Under the pieces are notes generated by a model. The model was given only the letters and a program-made list of their open reading frames with translations, did not search any database and was not told the origin of the DNA. The position numbers and the translations under genes were made by a program. This document shows, one piece after another, positions 1-12,148 of a stretch of DNA of 64,000 nucleotides. Position 1 is the stretch's first letter. Every line of letters starts with the position of its first letter. The DNA is from Mantis religiosa (Eukaryota; Arthropoda; Insecta; Mantodea; Mantidae), in contig CM060951.1 of NCBI GenBank assembly GCA_030765055.1, positions 52,325,137 to 52,389,136 on the forward strand, in the 5' to 3' direction.

Positions 1-409
1 ATGTTCAAGAAATTTCAGCCATACGTATTGTCGCGTTTCATTGTTTATCGAGGCCGCACGGCGAGGCAATCAAAGGAACGGGCAGCATAGTGTGTCGATA
101 AAAGCTCGCCGAAACGTCAGGGGGGAAGGATACGGATTTCTCCAGAGTTCGCCTTTGTTCTTGATTGTTGGCGAGCATTCCGGAATGTGAGTAATCTATA
201 AAAAAGAGAGCCCACCCGCCAACGTCAGTCAGTCGTTAATTGAACTCGCGTGCGTGAACAGCTGTGTTGTGGTCGTTGACCTTGCAAGTTGTATTGTGTA
301 TCTGACGTAATTCTGGACTGTTGTGTACGAAGAGTGTTTCTACGGAACTAAAGTACAATTTTTGGTGTTCGTAACCCGGACTTTTAATTTCCGAACCCGC
401 AGGTTCACA
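1..409 (+). promoter_or_regulatory. TATA + initiator core promoter, possibly the 3' part of an LTR
   Basis: A TATA box (TATAAAAAA) starts at 197 and an arthropod-type initiator (TCAGT, inside a doubled TCAGTCAGTC) starts at 225. The initiator A at 227 lies 30 bases downstream of the TATA start, the canonical spacing for RNA polymerase II. The block is richer in G+C than the AT-rich DNA after it and ends in GGTTCACA at 409, which looks like an LTR terminus. No primer-binding site or gag-like frame follows, so if it is an LTR it is a solo or 3' LTR. The left boundary may lie outside the window. A host gene promoter with its first exon here is the alternative; no coding frame supports it. Confidence 0.45.
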
Positions 410-2904
410 GTATCCTAAAGCTTTCTATAGCATTTTACAAATGATAAAATTAACATAACCTTAAAGGAGTACCTGATATTACTATATTCTTATTACTTTT
501 ATTTTTTACTATATTTTTATTATTATTATAGAATTAGCTAAAGTATTCGGAAGGAAAATCACAATAAAAATTACAACAAAATATTTGAAACAAAAACCTT
601 CAATATAAAGGACAATTTGCTGGGTGCATAATCTTAGGTTTGGCGTCTCATATTTGGAAGATACTGAACCTTTATCCAACTTTTAGTTTCTGATTTGTAA
701 TGTTCAGAGAAAGTTACACATATCGTACTTACACGCACGCGGTGATTTTCTTCTTTTCTCTGTTCATGGTAATTCAAAGTATGAATTTTCTCTGAAATCT
801 GGTAATTTAAGACTCGGTTGAAATGAACTATTTTCTCGATCTACCAGGTATGTGGTAGGGAAAGCAATATAAATTTTGAGCACAGGAAGTTTGATATTAC
901 TTTCATGGGAGACATTTGTACAACAATTATCATTTGTTTCCTTCCCTTAGTTTCGTGTGGCGTGGTTTTGTGAGGAGCATACGGCGAAAAGCGCCATCTA
1001 TCTAAACGCAGGAAGCTATGTCCAAGTGAGAGCAGTGAATGATGACAAATGACAGTGAGATGTCAAAACATTCTCCCTCAATTTCTAGTGTGACAAATTT
1101 CTCTCCCTTAGCAGCATTTATTATTGTATTTTTCTTTATTCTGCTAGAGGAATCTGTACTGATTTGTTGTATTCTCTCTTGTTTACGTCATGCTCTTTAA
1201 GTTTCCACATCTCACTCATATAATCTTAAGATATGAAATGGTTGCGGAAGCACGAACAAAGTAAATTATTTTCAGTATTCTTTAGTCAAGAGAAATAAAG
1301 GTCATCCTCGCCTCTTTCCGTGTAATTTACGCTCAAGAAAAGAATTAGAATGCTAATTTTTTTTTCCTCTGCGTTTCTCTTCTAGTTCTTTTGCGAGCCA
1401 CGCCGAGAAGCTTAAATTATAACGGCGAAAGGAAAATTAATGTTTTCTTCTGTTACATTCAGGAGCATCTTAATCAGCTTTCTCTTCTTATCTGCTACCC
1501 ATTCCCTTTAACAGTACTTCAGCATTTTCATCATGGAAATAAGGCATTGCACAAGTGGAAGAACTTTTAGAAACACTGAATTGTACAACTACAAGCTTCT
1601 TGTTATCTAATTGTAATTCCTTTTCCATTTTGATTATTTTACATTTTATAGGCAAATAATTATTCCTTCTCACATGTTCTGCGTTGAGGTTTACTTCAAT
1701 ATCGCATTTGAATTTGCATTTATTGTGGCTATTTTTATGTAAATGTTTACTCCTTGTTTCAGTTTTTATATCAGGTATGTGGTATAAAATGTAAAATTAA
1801 TAAATATTTTTGTTAACGACAGTGCCAATTGATAGAAATATACCAGCGCCATTGGTGGGCCGAAATTTCAGCTACAGGGCTTCTTCCAATTGCCATTATA
1901 TCTACTTGGTTGTCACTCTAAACACACTTAGAAGCTTGAATCTTGCGATCAGTAGGACTGAACTAAAACTCAAGACTGACATTTTAGAAAGTATTTATTT
2001 CTAACCAAAAGTTAGATTTTGAAGTTTCAACCGAAATGCACGTTTTGAGCTTTTCTTAAAACGAATGTAGTTTTAGAAATGAATAATTTATTCGTCGACT
2101 CATTCTTAGAGAACCGATAACAGTTTAAAACACTAAGAAATATTACAAAGAGCGTCCTACAGACTAAATAAAATTGCTAACTTTTGTAATCTTAATATTA
2201 CCTCAAAAATAGGAGATTGAATATTTTACAGTATGAAGATGCATGCCTTCCTAAGTTCACTACAAATTCACAATATAACAGATTCTTAAAAAGGAATATT
2301 TTGACAAATTCAAATTTCGCCCTACTTAATTACAGGACAGCTCATCTTGAACTTGTTTTGGCGAACAACTTCTACCAATCAAACCGACATGACCCTAACA
2401 CCCCCTGGGAGGAAGGGATGAAGTGAGAGAACCGCAGAGACCACACGGTTGTAGCAGATGCCCACAAATTTATAGCAGGTATTGAGTTTTTCATCCCAGC
2501 GCTTACAATCCACAAAGCATCCGTGCCATTTTTCTTGCATTAACTGATATCACGAGCCTGAAAGTTGATAAAAAGAATTGAATGCAGAGAACGTTTACCT
2601 GAGTAACAACAGAAAACCCCGAAAAACCCTGGTTAGAATGTGTGGTCGACGGAGATGGATCCCACGTTCTACAAAATGTGACTTAGGTACATTACTGCGG
2701 CGTTACCACGCCTCGGTATCTCAGACAATATTCTTGAGAAATGTTTTTGTTCTCCCGCGATTGTTATAAAATTATAACCAGAGGTAAGTATCTATTTTTC
2801 TGTTATAAGTAGTTTTCTTCAATGCGGTGCATAATAACGTTAAATTATTTCCTGCTACTACAGTATACTCTTCAAGACTTCCCTAAGAAAGAATCAAGTG
2901 AAAT
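410..2904. other. No gene recognised
   Basis: AT-rich sequence. All open frames are under 70 codons with no family motif, tRNA-like box or terminal repeat that I can see. Confidence 0.6.
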
Positions 2905-3395
2905 TATTCCGTGGTAACGCCTGACGTTCACATACCGAAAGGTTCCGGGTTCGATCCCGGTGATCGCCCATTCTGAGAGCGGGTTTTCCCTGGTCGGCAA
3001 GGCAAATACTTAGGAGTTTCCTACTATGGCTCTCCCTTCGCAAGTCTCTCATTTCATCTCCCTCTTTCATCTCTTAGGGTTACCTGCGTCTGTCCACGGC
3101 GATCAGATGGAGCTAAGGTTTGAGCATTGTCTCAACCAGAGTGTTACCATCTGTCATTTCACTGCTGAGCTGAGCTTAGCTTTCCCCGCCCCTCACTAGA
3201 GGGAACCTTTGAGCCTCTTCATGGTGATCTGGGCAGCTTGCTAGGTGGTCAAGCCGGTAATGTCTGCCGCTTACATCACCCGTTCCTGTAATGGGTCCCT
3301 CTTATGGTTCCTTTCTTTCATCCGTTCCTCCAGAGGATGTATACACAAAAGATCCAACTGCGGATCGAGGTCATAGGTGTTCCCTCCTTTATCTA
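2905..3395 (+). repeat. tRNA-derived SINE-like repeat, family D (copy 1)
   Basis: The head carries a tRNA-like A box (GTGGTAACGCCTGACG at 2911) and a clear B box (GGTTCGATCCC near 2948). The body (GGTCGGCAAGGCAAAT, TCATTTCATCTCCCTC) matches 40440-40777, and its 3' part (TCATCCGTTCCTCC and flanks) matches 42116-42300. Family level and ends are inferred from these internal comparisons; no target-site duplication was found. Confidence 0.6.
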
Positions 3396-3534
3396 ATCTG
3401 TCTCTATCGAAGAAACTTTTTCTATATATACTGGTATTTGAAATCCTCCCTAAAATATTGCATTAATATGCGCATTAGATAATTTTAATGTCATTTAAAG
3501 TGTAGTAGTAAATAACTATTATCATTTTCTCATC

Positions 3535-3970
3535 GAGCGAGTTGGCTCAAGTGATTTCGTCTGTGACCCGTGGTCGACTTACCTGATCTATTAGTATTTT
3601 AGGAGCTTTCCCGGGCCACCAGACGAATGTTGGGTAGGTTAATTACATACTCCGAATTTCCTATCCCTTCATTTTCTCCATTATCATTTCACGGGCGTCT
3701 TGGCGTTGCATGGCAGGATGATAAACTCTGAGTAAAACTTCGCCCTCCGGTAGGGCGGTCTCTGGTCACAGAGCTCGGTCTGGAGGGGCCGTATCCGACC
3801 CCAATCGGTTGAACTACCGGTTGTGCTGCCTGTCGGGGAGTTTACAAAGATAAAATGAAGCCCTCTGCACTGTCGTGGTTCCTTGGGACGACCGCGCGTC
3901 TGTCTCTTCTCGCCTCATTCTTTCTCCTGAAGATAGTGGGGCATAGGTACAATAGATGAAGACTAGTCGA
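3535..3970 (+). repeat. Possible degenerate SINE, family E
   Basis: It starts with an A-box-like tRNA head (GAGCGAGTTGGCTCAAGTG), but no B box is readable. The G+C-rich body, with paired CCGGTAGGGCGG and GAACTACCGG motifs, contrasts with its AT-rich flanks. There is no second copy in the window, so the assignment is tentative. Confidence 0.3.
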
Positions 3971-4055
3971 GTGCCGAATTATCTCTGCATTGTAATCTAA
4001 TCCAGTAAGATTTTCTTCTTGTAGATGAACAATAAATTGCTAACTTTTTCATTAA

Positions 4056-4272
4056 GGTCCATATCGGACGAGGAATGAAATGAGAGAAATGATGTTCAAA
4101 AGGACCCGGGGTTCCTTGAGCTTAGAATTGTCATTTGTCTTTCAGGACAAGGGAAAACTCCGGAAAAACTTACTCCTCGTAACTCCTCGTAAACTCACCC
4201 TGACCGAGATGTCAACTTGGGACCTCTTGAACGTGAGGCAGACGCACTACCATCTACTCTACTGAGGCGGGC
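4056..4272 (-). repeat. SINE family A
   Basis: On the minus strand it reads GCCCGCCTCAGTAGAG..., the tRNA-like head with A and B boxes, then the family body with GGTTTTTCCGGAG and the ATATGGACC 3' end. It matches eight other full or partial copies in this window. It contains a short direct duplication (CTCCTCGTAA twice, near 4165). Confidence 0.85.
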
Positions 4273-5124
4273 AATAATTAGTGACAATTAAGTGAAAAAT
4301 GTGACAAGTTCATATATATAACTGAAATATTTAAACACTTTCGAGATGTCATGTGTACCCTAATTGCACCCAAGAGATTAATTTAAATTAAAGCTCTAAG
4401 TTAACTTTCCTAATAACAATTAATAAATTCAGAGACTTCAATAACTACTTTTAACTAGAGGGGATAGAGGGGAAATTTTCTGTTTATTCTCTGCTCTTTC
4501 AGAATTCTTTAGCGAGGTACAAATGATGTTTTTGTTTTCACTTTTTTATTTAGGTGTCGCTACTGCTCCCTTGAGGTGTCCATTATAAATGTCTATGGCC
4601 AAGCAGAATAGTCCATCAAACACTCAATTCTTTCCGCTCTATTTATAGTGCAAACTCAATCTTTATTAAAGATTGTTGAGAATTTCTTTCTCTCAAGAGC
4701 TTTACTTTCTCTCTAATGATATATTTATTTTCCTTGCTACGTAAGAAGATCCAAAGGAGTTTCTCAACAAAACATCTTCTCTATAGGCTTTACTTCTCCT
4801 TCAACGCTCACAGCTTAACTCCCAAGCCGTGTGTATTATTTGTTACCTTCCTCCGAGATGGGGTGTTATATTACGCGTTGCTAACCAAAAGTGACGTCTC
4901 TCATTTCACTCCGCGCACAGAATACGCACTGTCTCATCTTAAGATAATTATCTTCATTTCAGTAAAACAAAACACTAACGAACTTTGTTCCCCAGGAGAA
5001 TAGTTCTGCTCATAACGTTGTCAAAATAAACCACGAGCAATGTACCGTGTAACGCAGATATACTACTGCCACTGTAAATTTTTTCTATAGTCATTTGCTT
5101 TAAGCTAGCAGTGTCGGTTTCTAA
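4273..5124. other. No gene recognised
   Basis: AT-rich. A 95-codon open frame at 4716-5003 resembles no family I know and has no supporting context. Confidence 0.55.
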
Positions 5125-5283
5125 TACGAGTTGGGTTCAAATTATAACAGCTATTTTTCAGACTGGGATCAGATAGAAACTTCTGGCGTTTTTTAAACAC
5201 ACGTGGACTCTTTGTGAATGAGAGACAGAGATGGCAGCACTGTACAGTGGATGTAAGTTTAGTGGCAGCGACAAGACTTAGGA

Positions 5284-5419
5284 GTGATTATGATACTTAA
5301 AAAGGCGACGTATTCATTGCAAGAACAGCATGTAATCATTCGTTTTCTCCATTTTCGTTCTGTGACACCTATTGAAATGCATCGCCAGTTGAGTGAGGCA
5401 TGTGGTGATGGTACCATGT
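5284..5419 (+). pseudogene. mariner transposase N-terminus, left arm
   Basis: About 46 codons with the mariner N-terminal pattern EQHVIIRFLHFRS and HRQLSEACGDGTM, the first helix-turn-helix region of the DNA-binding domain. The reading breaks off at the insertion boundary at about 5420, and the next expected residues (MDVSNLRSW) resume at 6370, showing that the intervening DNA arrived later. No catalytic residues are present. Confidence 0.6.
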
Positions 5420-5422
5420 GTT

Positions 5423-6367
5423 ACATGGTGTGTGTGTCCCTCACTTCGACTCCATTATGTGGCAGGGGTTTGACTCCTTGGGTCGTCAGCCTCGCCAGTG
5501 ATAATTTGAAAATATCGATGTCCTCAGCTGCTCTCGGAGTTATCCTAACATTCATGAATATAGAATCTGTAGCAAGAATCTCTTGATTCAGGGCGTTTTG
5601 GGTGGATCAATTAGGGCACTTGAAAAGAAACACAGTTTAATTCTCTTATGACCATTGGTTGCATTTCAATTACTCTCGAAATACATGTTAATTAGGCTAA
5701 CTCTGAATGGTAGGCTTCACGCTGGCGTGGTTGTACTCCCGTGTCTATAATACGACTCATCGGATTGGCAAACAGCTATTAACTACCTATAATTGAACGC
5801 GATATCTTTAGTTTTCTCGCCCGTTCAGTTTGGCCCATATTAGCCAAATAACCTTAATGAACGCGATTTCTGTCCGCGTGCTATCGCACTGCGATTGACC
5901 CCAGCCTCTGTCACCAACTGACTTTAATGAACGCGATTTCTGTCCGCGTGCTATCGAACAACGGTTTAGACTGGCCTCAGCCACCGACTGCTTTGGATAT
6001 ATATTTGTTCCCAGATAGGTCATATGACACTTTCCTTTGCCCTTCAGTTCATTATTTTTAATTAGTTGATCGGTAGAACCCATATGCAGTCCCTTTTACG
6101 AGAACCTCACTTTAGACCACCTAAGATGTCCCCTTCCTGTCAAAACTATGCTTGAAAATAAACACCTGGTGCGACCCTTAAATTTTATGGTTCCGGCCGG
6201 CCTTCCTAGGGGAGAAAAATCCTACCGCTTCAGAGTCCGCAACAAACTTGACAATGCACACAAGATATTTGTTTCAATACATGTATATATTCCTTTAACA
6301 ATTCACTTACTCTTCCATATATTCCTCAACAGTTAATTAATCAACTCGAGAAAGAGAGTACCGTTTC
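5423..6367. other. 945-bp insertion inside the mariner fragment
   Basis: The insertion separates two adjacent stretches of the transposase frame and is bordered by the direct repeat ACATGG (5423-5428 and 6368-6373), a possible target-site duplication. It holds an 80-bp-period repeat: TTAATGAACGCGATTTCTG begins at 5854 and again at 5934, with a weaker third match near 5792. No coding motif or terminal inverted repeat was recognised. Confidence 0.5.
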
Positions 6368-6369
6368 AC

Positions 6370-6525
6370 ATGGATGTGTCTAATTTGCGTTCCTGGGTGC
6401 GACAGTTCAATGAAGGCAGAGCATTGTGGGACAACAAACCAAGACAGTCACAGCCTTGGACCAGCCGGTCTGACCACATGATCCAGTAAGTTGAGAACGT
6501 TGTTTCGGAGGATCGCCGATTGAGC
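6370..6525 (+). pseudogene. mariner transposase DNA-binding region, continued
   Basis: Reads MDVSNLRSWVRQFNEGR, then VENVVSEDRRLSI, the linker and second helix-turn-helix of a mariner DNA-binding domain. An in-frame stop precedes VENVV. Near 6520 the sequence turns round into an inverted copy of the same gene, so the frame runs into antisense DNA. It continues the left-arm fragment after the 945-bp insertion. Confidence 0.6.
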
Positions 6526-6710
6526 ATTTTCAGATCTTCATGCAGGATTGTGCGCACAGATCTCATAGATGCCAATTTTGGAGGTGATGTCTGCAACTGT
6601 CTTGGTTTGTCACACGATGTTCTGCCTTCATTGAACTGCGGCATCCAGGAACGCACATTAGACACACCCATAATAGCATCACCACATGCCTCACTCAACT
6701 GCGATGAATT
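6525..6710 (-). pseudogene. mariner transposase N-terminal region, right arm
   Basis: On the minus strand it reads SEACGDAIMGVSNVRSW, QFNEGRTSCDKPRQ, then SVRTILHEDLKM. This is the same DNA-binding region as the left arm, but it skips the segment ending SEDRRLSI and continues into the HEDLKM region. The two arms are thus related, differently deleted copies in opposite orientation. Confidence 0.6.
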
Positions 6711-6917
6711 TAAATAAGTGTCTCACCACGAAAGTGGAGAAAACTTCGCTATTTTAAGTATCAAAAATAGTCCTGCCACTAGAGTTCTGTGCACTGTACC
6801 GTGCTGCCAACTTTGTCTGCATTCACAAAGGGTCCGCGTGTATTTAAAAATTCCAGAAGTTCCTATCTGATCCCAGATCTGAAAAATGTAGGTGTTATAA
6901 CTTGAACGAACCTCGTA

Positions 6918-9340
6918 GTTAAATGCATATTGAGACCTTGCGATTAGGAAAAAAAAAAAAAAAAACTACGCACGTATAGTTAAAACTGACAATGGTTTAG
7001 CAGTTTACCTATTGTTTACATTATAAATATAATAATACTTACTATGTATTACTGTATCAGTAGTTATCACTCAAGACAAAATATAAGCTTAGGCTTTTTA
7101 ATATTATTGGATATATTTTTACCCGGAACATGTATTTTTTGCTATGGATAAAGTAGGGTCCAAGAACCCAGCACGTACATGACTGTGTCCCATGTATAAA
7201 TCTGCGATCCATGTCTATTTTACCTGTTTATTTGTTACCGAAAATGTAGAACTGGATTTCCTAGAAACCCATGTGACTTATGGCCCATATGTCTGTGAAG
7301 TATACGTTACACTGGACAAAAGGGACCCCGTACCACTTATCCGTAATCATTTAACTTATTACCGATAAAGTTGAAACCAGTTATCCATAAGCTTCATATC
7401 CATGATCCAAGCATCGAAAACATGTCAGAGAAGTATCCCTTACCCATACTGCGTATAATGTAATCCATGTATTCTTTCCCAACAAAGTCGGCCCGAAACT
7501 GCTTGAAATTGTACTGCGGCAAGTCAATAGACAAGGCTAAAATGAGTGGTTCGAACTGGAGTTGTACCACTGATGTTTAAAAATTTGAATCATCCTTCCA
7601 AACTTAACCTGAGCCTGACTGGTATTACAGAGCTACAAGGCTATTTTTGCAAGCAAAATATCTATTTTCCCATTAACTTATAAATTGCAGGAAAACCTGT
7701 TAAACAAATTTGTCCCTTACATTTGAATACTTATTTATCCAAAACATTGTGATTGTAAAGTTTAGTAATATTTTGAAAATCACCACTTCTGATATAGAAT
7801 TTGAACCACGAACACAACAACTTACCACGTTATCTTTGTATTGCTTAGATATTATGTCTTCGAACTCTGATAACTGAAGCTCTCTCTTCATTTTATGATG
7901 CAAATGAGTGTACCTATAAGACGATCCTCATTTTTCTCATTTAAAGACATTTGGTGCTTTTACTTCCCGCGCTATCACATAATCACATTATTGGCACTAA
8001 TGAAAACCCGATAATTGTTGATTCCCACCGATTGGCTTTGGCTCAAAAGTTGGGCGAGAATTAAAAAGATAGTTAATTCCTCTATTTTTCTATTATAATC
8101 TTAACGAAGTGCTTTGTACTTGTTCATTAATCATCTGCACTGATTCGGTTTCAGTCCTTTATCGCTGTGTTCCATCTCTCATTTCCATATAATATTAAAG
8201 TGATTTATGTTTTAAAACAATCAAGTTTAGCTAATTTTCGTGTTTATTATTCTCATTCTGTAAGTTTACTTTCTCTGCTGCTTACCTGTACTAGAGGAAT
8301 ACCTTATCCCTTCCAAAAATTCGAACCGAGACTTCGCGAGAAATACAGTGAGGCCCCTGAAACTTAAACAACCGTCATTACAAAAATATATGTGAACGAA
8401 GAGCAAGTTTATATCAAATAATATTTAATTACTCAAATGTACTTAGTTACATTATTATAAATTAATATCTAAGTTCAGAATGGTCCAGGGATGCATCAAG
8501 AAAATTGTTGAAAAAAATCGCCTCTGAAAAATTTTACTATGCATGGAATAATTCATGTAAAGTTTGGTTTTCTAAAAATTATCCTGAGTTTTGTTAAAAT
8601 ATCAAGTGTTAAAGATATTTTCAGCAATACTGGAATTTCTGTATATTTTATCTTGTAGCACTAACCACATTTTGGTAATTCGTAAGCTTTGAGAGATAGA
8701 AAAATATTACGACGCACCTTGTTTTTGGCAAAATATATCTTTATATGTTTACCTTTTCCGACAATTTCCTATTATTTCCTTGAATTGTCAAATACTTACA
8801 TGTTTCTCAAATGAAAAGATGTTATTCATTTTTCCCCTCCTGGTCATGCAAAGAGAGTGGAATTTCTAAACTTTTAAAGTATTTTTCTGAGCTTGTATTA
8901 ATGCCAATTTATCTATGTACATAATGTAATAAAACTGTTTGTATAAACATTAATCTCGATTTATGAATTCAATAGAAGAATACGCTTTTATGAGAATAGC
9001 TTCTTGGAAAGTAGATAATCTCCAAACTCAAATATTAAACTGGTTTTCTGGTCCTTATAATTATCGTATTATTATTGCTCTGCTTAGTTTACTCTATTGT
9101 GTAATTTATGACATTACTTGTTAACTGTATAATGGAAGAGCACAACATAATTTCAGGTCTAATTGAACATATAGGACTATAGTATCAACAACTTATATGG
9201 ATAATTGATTGTAACAAACTTACGCACATTTCATGCAGTCACTTTCTTAAATACAAAAATATTACTCAAAATTTTCTGTCTAAACGCAAAAATACAGAAA
9301 AGTACTCTTTCCCTAGATTTGAAGACATCTTGGAGCAATA
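6918..9340. other. No gene recognised
   Basis: AT-rich, with an A-run at 6949-6965. Open frames are all under 70 codons. No repeat family shared with the rest of the window was detected. Confidence 0.55.
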
Positions 9341-10640
9341 TAATGAGAGGGTGGTTTAAAAAGAAATACCTCCTATCTTTTTCCTTAAATAAGTAAGTAA
9401 TGTAAAAACTTTGAATTTAGCGCAATTCCTCAAACCTTCTCAAATCCCCTGCAGTAGTAACTTCCTAAGTCAACAGGTGGCAGCACTGCATCCTCTTGCA
9501 AAATGGCTGACATCGACATTCGTATTAGACAGCATTCTGTGATTGAATTTTCGACTGCGGAAGGGGAAACCCAATTCGCATTCACGAAAGGCTAAACAAT
9601 GTGTATGGTGATGCAAAGGTGGATGTCAGCACAGATAGAAGATGGGTTCGTCGCTCTAACGAAGCTAAAGGGCAGGCAGATTGAAAACGAAGTTGCAGGC
9701 CGGTGACTTCAGTGACTCCATGCAACATTCAGCGAGTCGATGACATCATTCGTGGTGATCGCCGGGTAACAACGGGTGAATTCTGTCGTATTACCTCCAC
9801 CAGTAAAGGTAGTGTGATGACGATTATGCAACAACTGGGTTGGTCAAAAGTTTGTTAACTTTTGAATGTTAAGCGCCCAAAACAAAGAAACAAGGAAAAT
9901 AATAACATTTGCAGCGCTTCATTTTGGAGGGAGAGGAGTTTCTGGAAAAAAATTGTTACTGGAGACGAAACGTGGGTTCATTTTTTTGAACCTTAATCAA
10001 AGAGGCAGTCAATGGAATAGCATCACACAACGTCACCGAAGAAAAAGGAATTCAAAACTCCACGGTCGGCAGGGAAAGTTATGGCGACAGTGTTTTGGGA
10101 TGCAGAGGGTGTGCTTATGATTGATATTTTGGAGAAAGGATGCACAATAAATTCTGTCCAATACGGCAGAACTCTCAAAAAGCCGAAAGCACGTCTTCGC
10201 CGAGTTCGGCCAACAAAAACTATGGCGGATGTCCTTCTTTTGCATGACAATGCAAGACCACACACCAGCCGTTACACCACTGCAGATATTGAGAATTTGG
10301 GATGGCAAATATTACCTCAGCCTCCATACAGCCCTGATCTGGCACCATCAGACTTCCATCTGTTCGGGCCACTAAAGGAAGCTCATCGTGGGATTCGTTT
10401 TGGAGATGAGGAGGCTATGAAAATGCCGGTGCATCAATGGCTTAGGAAGCAAGACCGTGTGTTTTACCACACTGGAATACATACCCTAGTTAAAAGCTGA
10501 ACCAAACCTGTGGAAAAGGACGGAGGTTATATTGAATAGTGACAAATTAATCGTCCATGTTGTAGGAATGTAGGATTTATTTTTGTTGGCAATTAAAAGA
10601 GAAACTAATAGGAGGCATTACTTTTTCCCCCACCCTCGTA
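9341..10640 (+). mobile_element. mariner element, about 1.3 kb, near full length
   Basis: The right terminus on the minus strand reads TACGAGGGTGGGGGAAAAAG, and the left end near 9341 reads GAGAGGGTGGTTTAAAAAG. The similarity continues as CCTCCTAT on both sides, giving inverted repeats of roughly 30 bases. The 1300-bp length is typical of an intact mariner. A degraded transposase lies between the repeats in the expected orientation. Confidence 0.8.
9502..10500 (+). pseudogene. mariner transposase, inactivated
   Basis: This encoded the cut-and-paste transposase that binds the terminal repeats and inserts at TA. From ATG at 9502 (MADIDIRIRQHSVIEF) the frame is quickly lost, and fragments follow in shifted frames: IHERLNNVYGDAKVDVS, the paired-type region, VTGDETWVHFF near 9955 with the first catalytic Asp, then an intact run at 10081-10500 with LLLHDNARPH and YSPDLAPSDFHLF. 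The second and third Asp are separated by 34 residues, the D,D34D spacing that defines mariner. All three catalytic Asp survive, but several frameshifts and stops rule out function. Confidence 0.85.
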
Positions 10641-12148
10641 CATTTCAAAAGCATAATAGTTGTTGTGAATATGCATTCTTAAGCACTACTAAGTATTGAT
10701 TCAGGGAACAAAGACAAGTCCTCTGAAATTCTATAGAATAATGTAAGACAAAATGTACACTGACCCAGAACTATGCAAGTGTTCAGGATAATTGGAGGTT
10801 TATTATATATGAAGGAATTTTTGGACTTGTCAAGAGCTTTGAAAGGGGAGTAGAAGGTGTCAGTCTTTTGAAGTTTTAGATTTTCTGGAGCAATAGAGAC
10901 CGTTATTTAAATTCAGTGCTGAAGTGACAAGTTCAATACTTATTATTTATTACTGTTTAGTAGTTATCAATCTGGATAACAAATAAGCTTATCAGCTCAC
11001 AGCCCGTTTTCTACAAAGTCAAATAGTAGAAAGTATATTTTCTTAGGATAAGTCTGGCGATACAAGTAATTCTTCATAACCATTTAATTATCCCTTTTCC
11101 TCTCTTTAGCGCATATATGGTAGGTATAGAAAATAGAGTAATGTAAGAAAACAGTTGACATTAAGATAAAGGAGCACCTGCATTTGTTGATTATGATCTG
11201 AAATTGCACTGTGTTATGCAATAAATGTTATAAAAATCTAATAGTTATTTTAAATGAAAAAAATGAGAGTAATACTTCCTGTTTGTGAGGTAAGGATTAT
11301 TATGTCTGTGTCTGCACAATTCCGCCAAAGACTCTTGGTTCTTGAGGGTCTACGTGTAGGATTGTAGAATGAATGTTTTAACTCCCTATATTTCTACAAA
11401 TAGGTATCTATGTCAAATAGAATAAATTGAACAGAAAATGCGTTCATTAGGATTCCTTATGCAGCAATTAATAAAGGGGCTAGGAATGTCAAGAGAATGT
11501 AACGCAATAGACTTTTGTTGATTTTGCCACAAAAAATTATTGCTTGATAGAGGTGTATGCTAACCCATTTCCAGTGCAAGGCAAGTTTATAACTAACCTG
11601 TCGCATCTATGTCTCAGTAAATATATAATTTTAGGATTACAGATTAGTTGGATGAATATTTAAATTATATAAAACGATTGTTGACTGTATTAACCCACAG
11701 AGTCAATGTTTCAACACTTTGCTTTCTTTAAGGTAAATAGATGTTTTATTAATTCACAAGTTATCAAATTCCCTTGTAGTCTCTGTAACGACAGTTAAAT
11801 GAAGTTATATTTAAAATATCAACTTTCCTATGAAACAGCTTCAACACTATTGCAGTTGGTGACTGTACAGAATGCCTGAATGCAGAGTTTTTCCCATAGT
11901 AACTTTAGTCACAGCTTCTCACTCCAGTCGCAGCTACTCACTCCAGCCACTTTGTATTCTAACCAATATATTGTTGATCCAATCCATAATGGCAATGAAT
12001 ATGAATTAGCAATAACTGCCGCTGTAATGTACACAACAGGACGGCGCGACGCGCCGCCTCAACAAACAAGTCATAACAGACCTTTAACAGTGATTTGGAA
12101 CATTATTCGGGCACCGACTCTACCAGGACACCAATTTATATTTGCCTA
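10641..12148. other. No gene recognised
   Basis: AT-rich spacer between two DNA transposons. A 139-codon open frame at 11880-12299 overlaps the start of the next element and has no recognisable domain; its Ser/His/Gln-rich start looks like chance. Confidence 0.5.

Larger units (their letters stand above)
5125..6917. mobile_element. Rearranged fold-back mariner element
   Basis: Terminal inverted repeats begin TACGAGTTGGGTTCAAATTA at 5125 and, on the other strand, TACGAGGTTCGTTCAAGTTA at 6917. The inverted similarity runs about 250 bases inward on each side and includes the transposase start. Both ends are therefore the 5' end of the same mariner type, facing each other. The 3' half with the catalytic core is absent. 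A 945-bp insertion (5423-6367) interrupts the left arm. This cannot encode transposase; it resembles an aborted or template-switched transposition product. Confidence 0.7.

Noticed and set aside
4716..5003. 95-codon frame as a host exon
   Set aside because: No domain, splice context or codon pattern; base composition equals the flanks.
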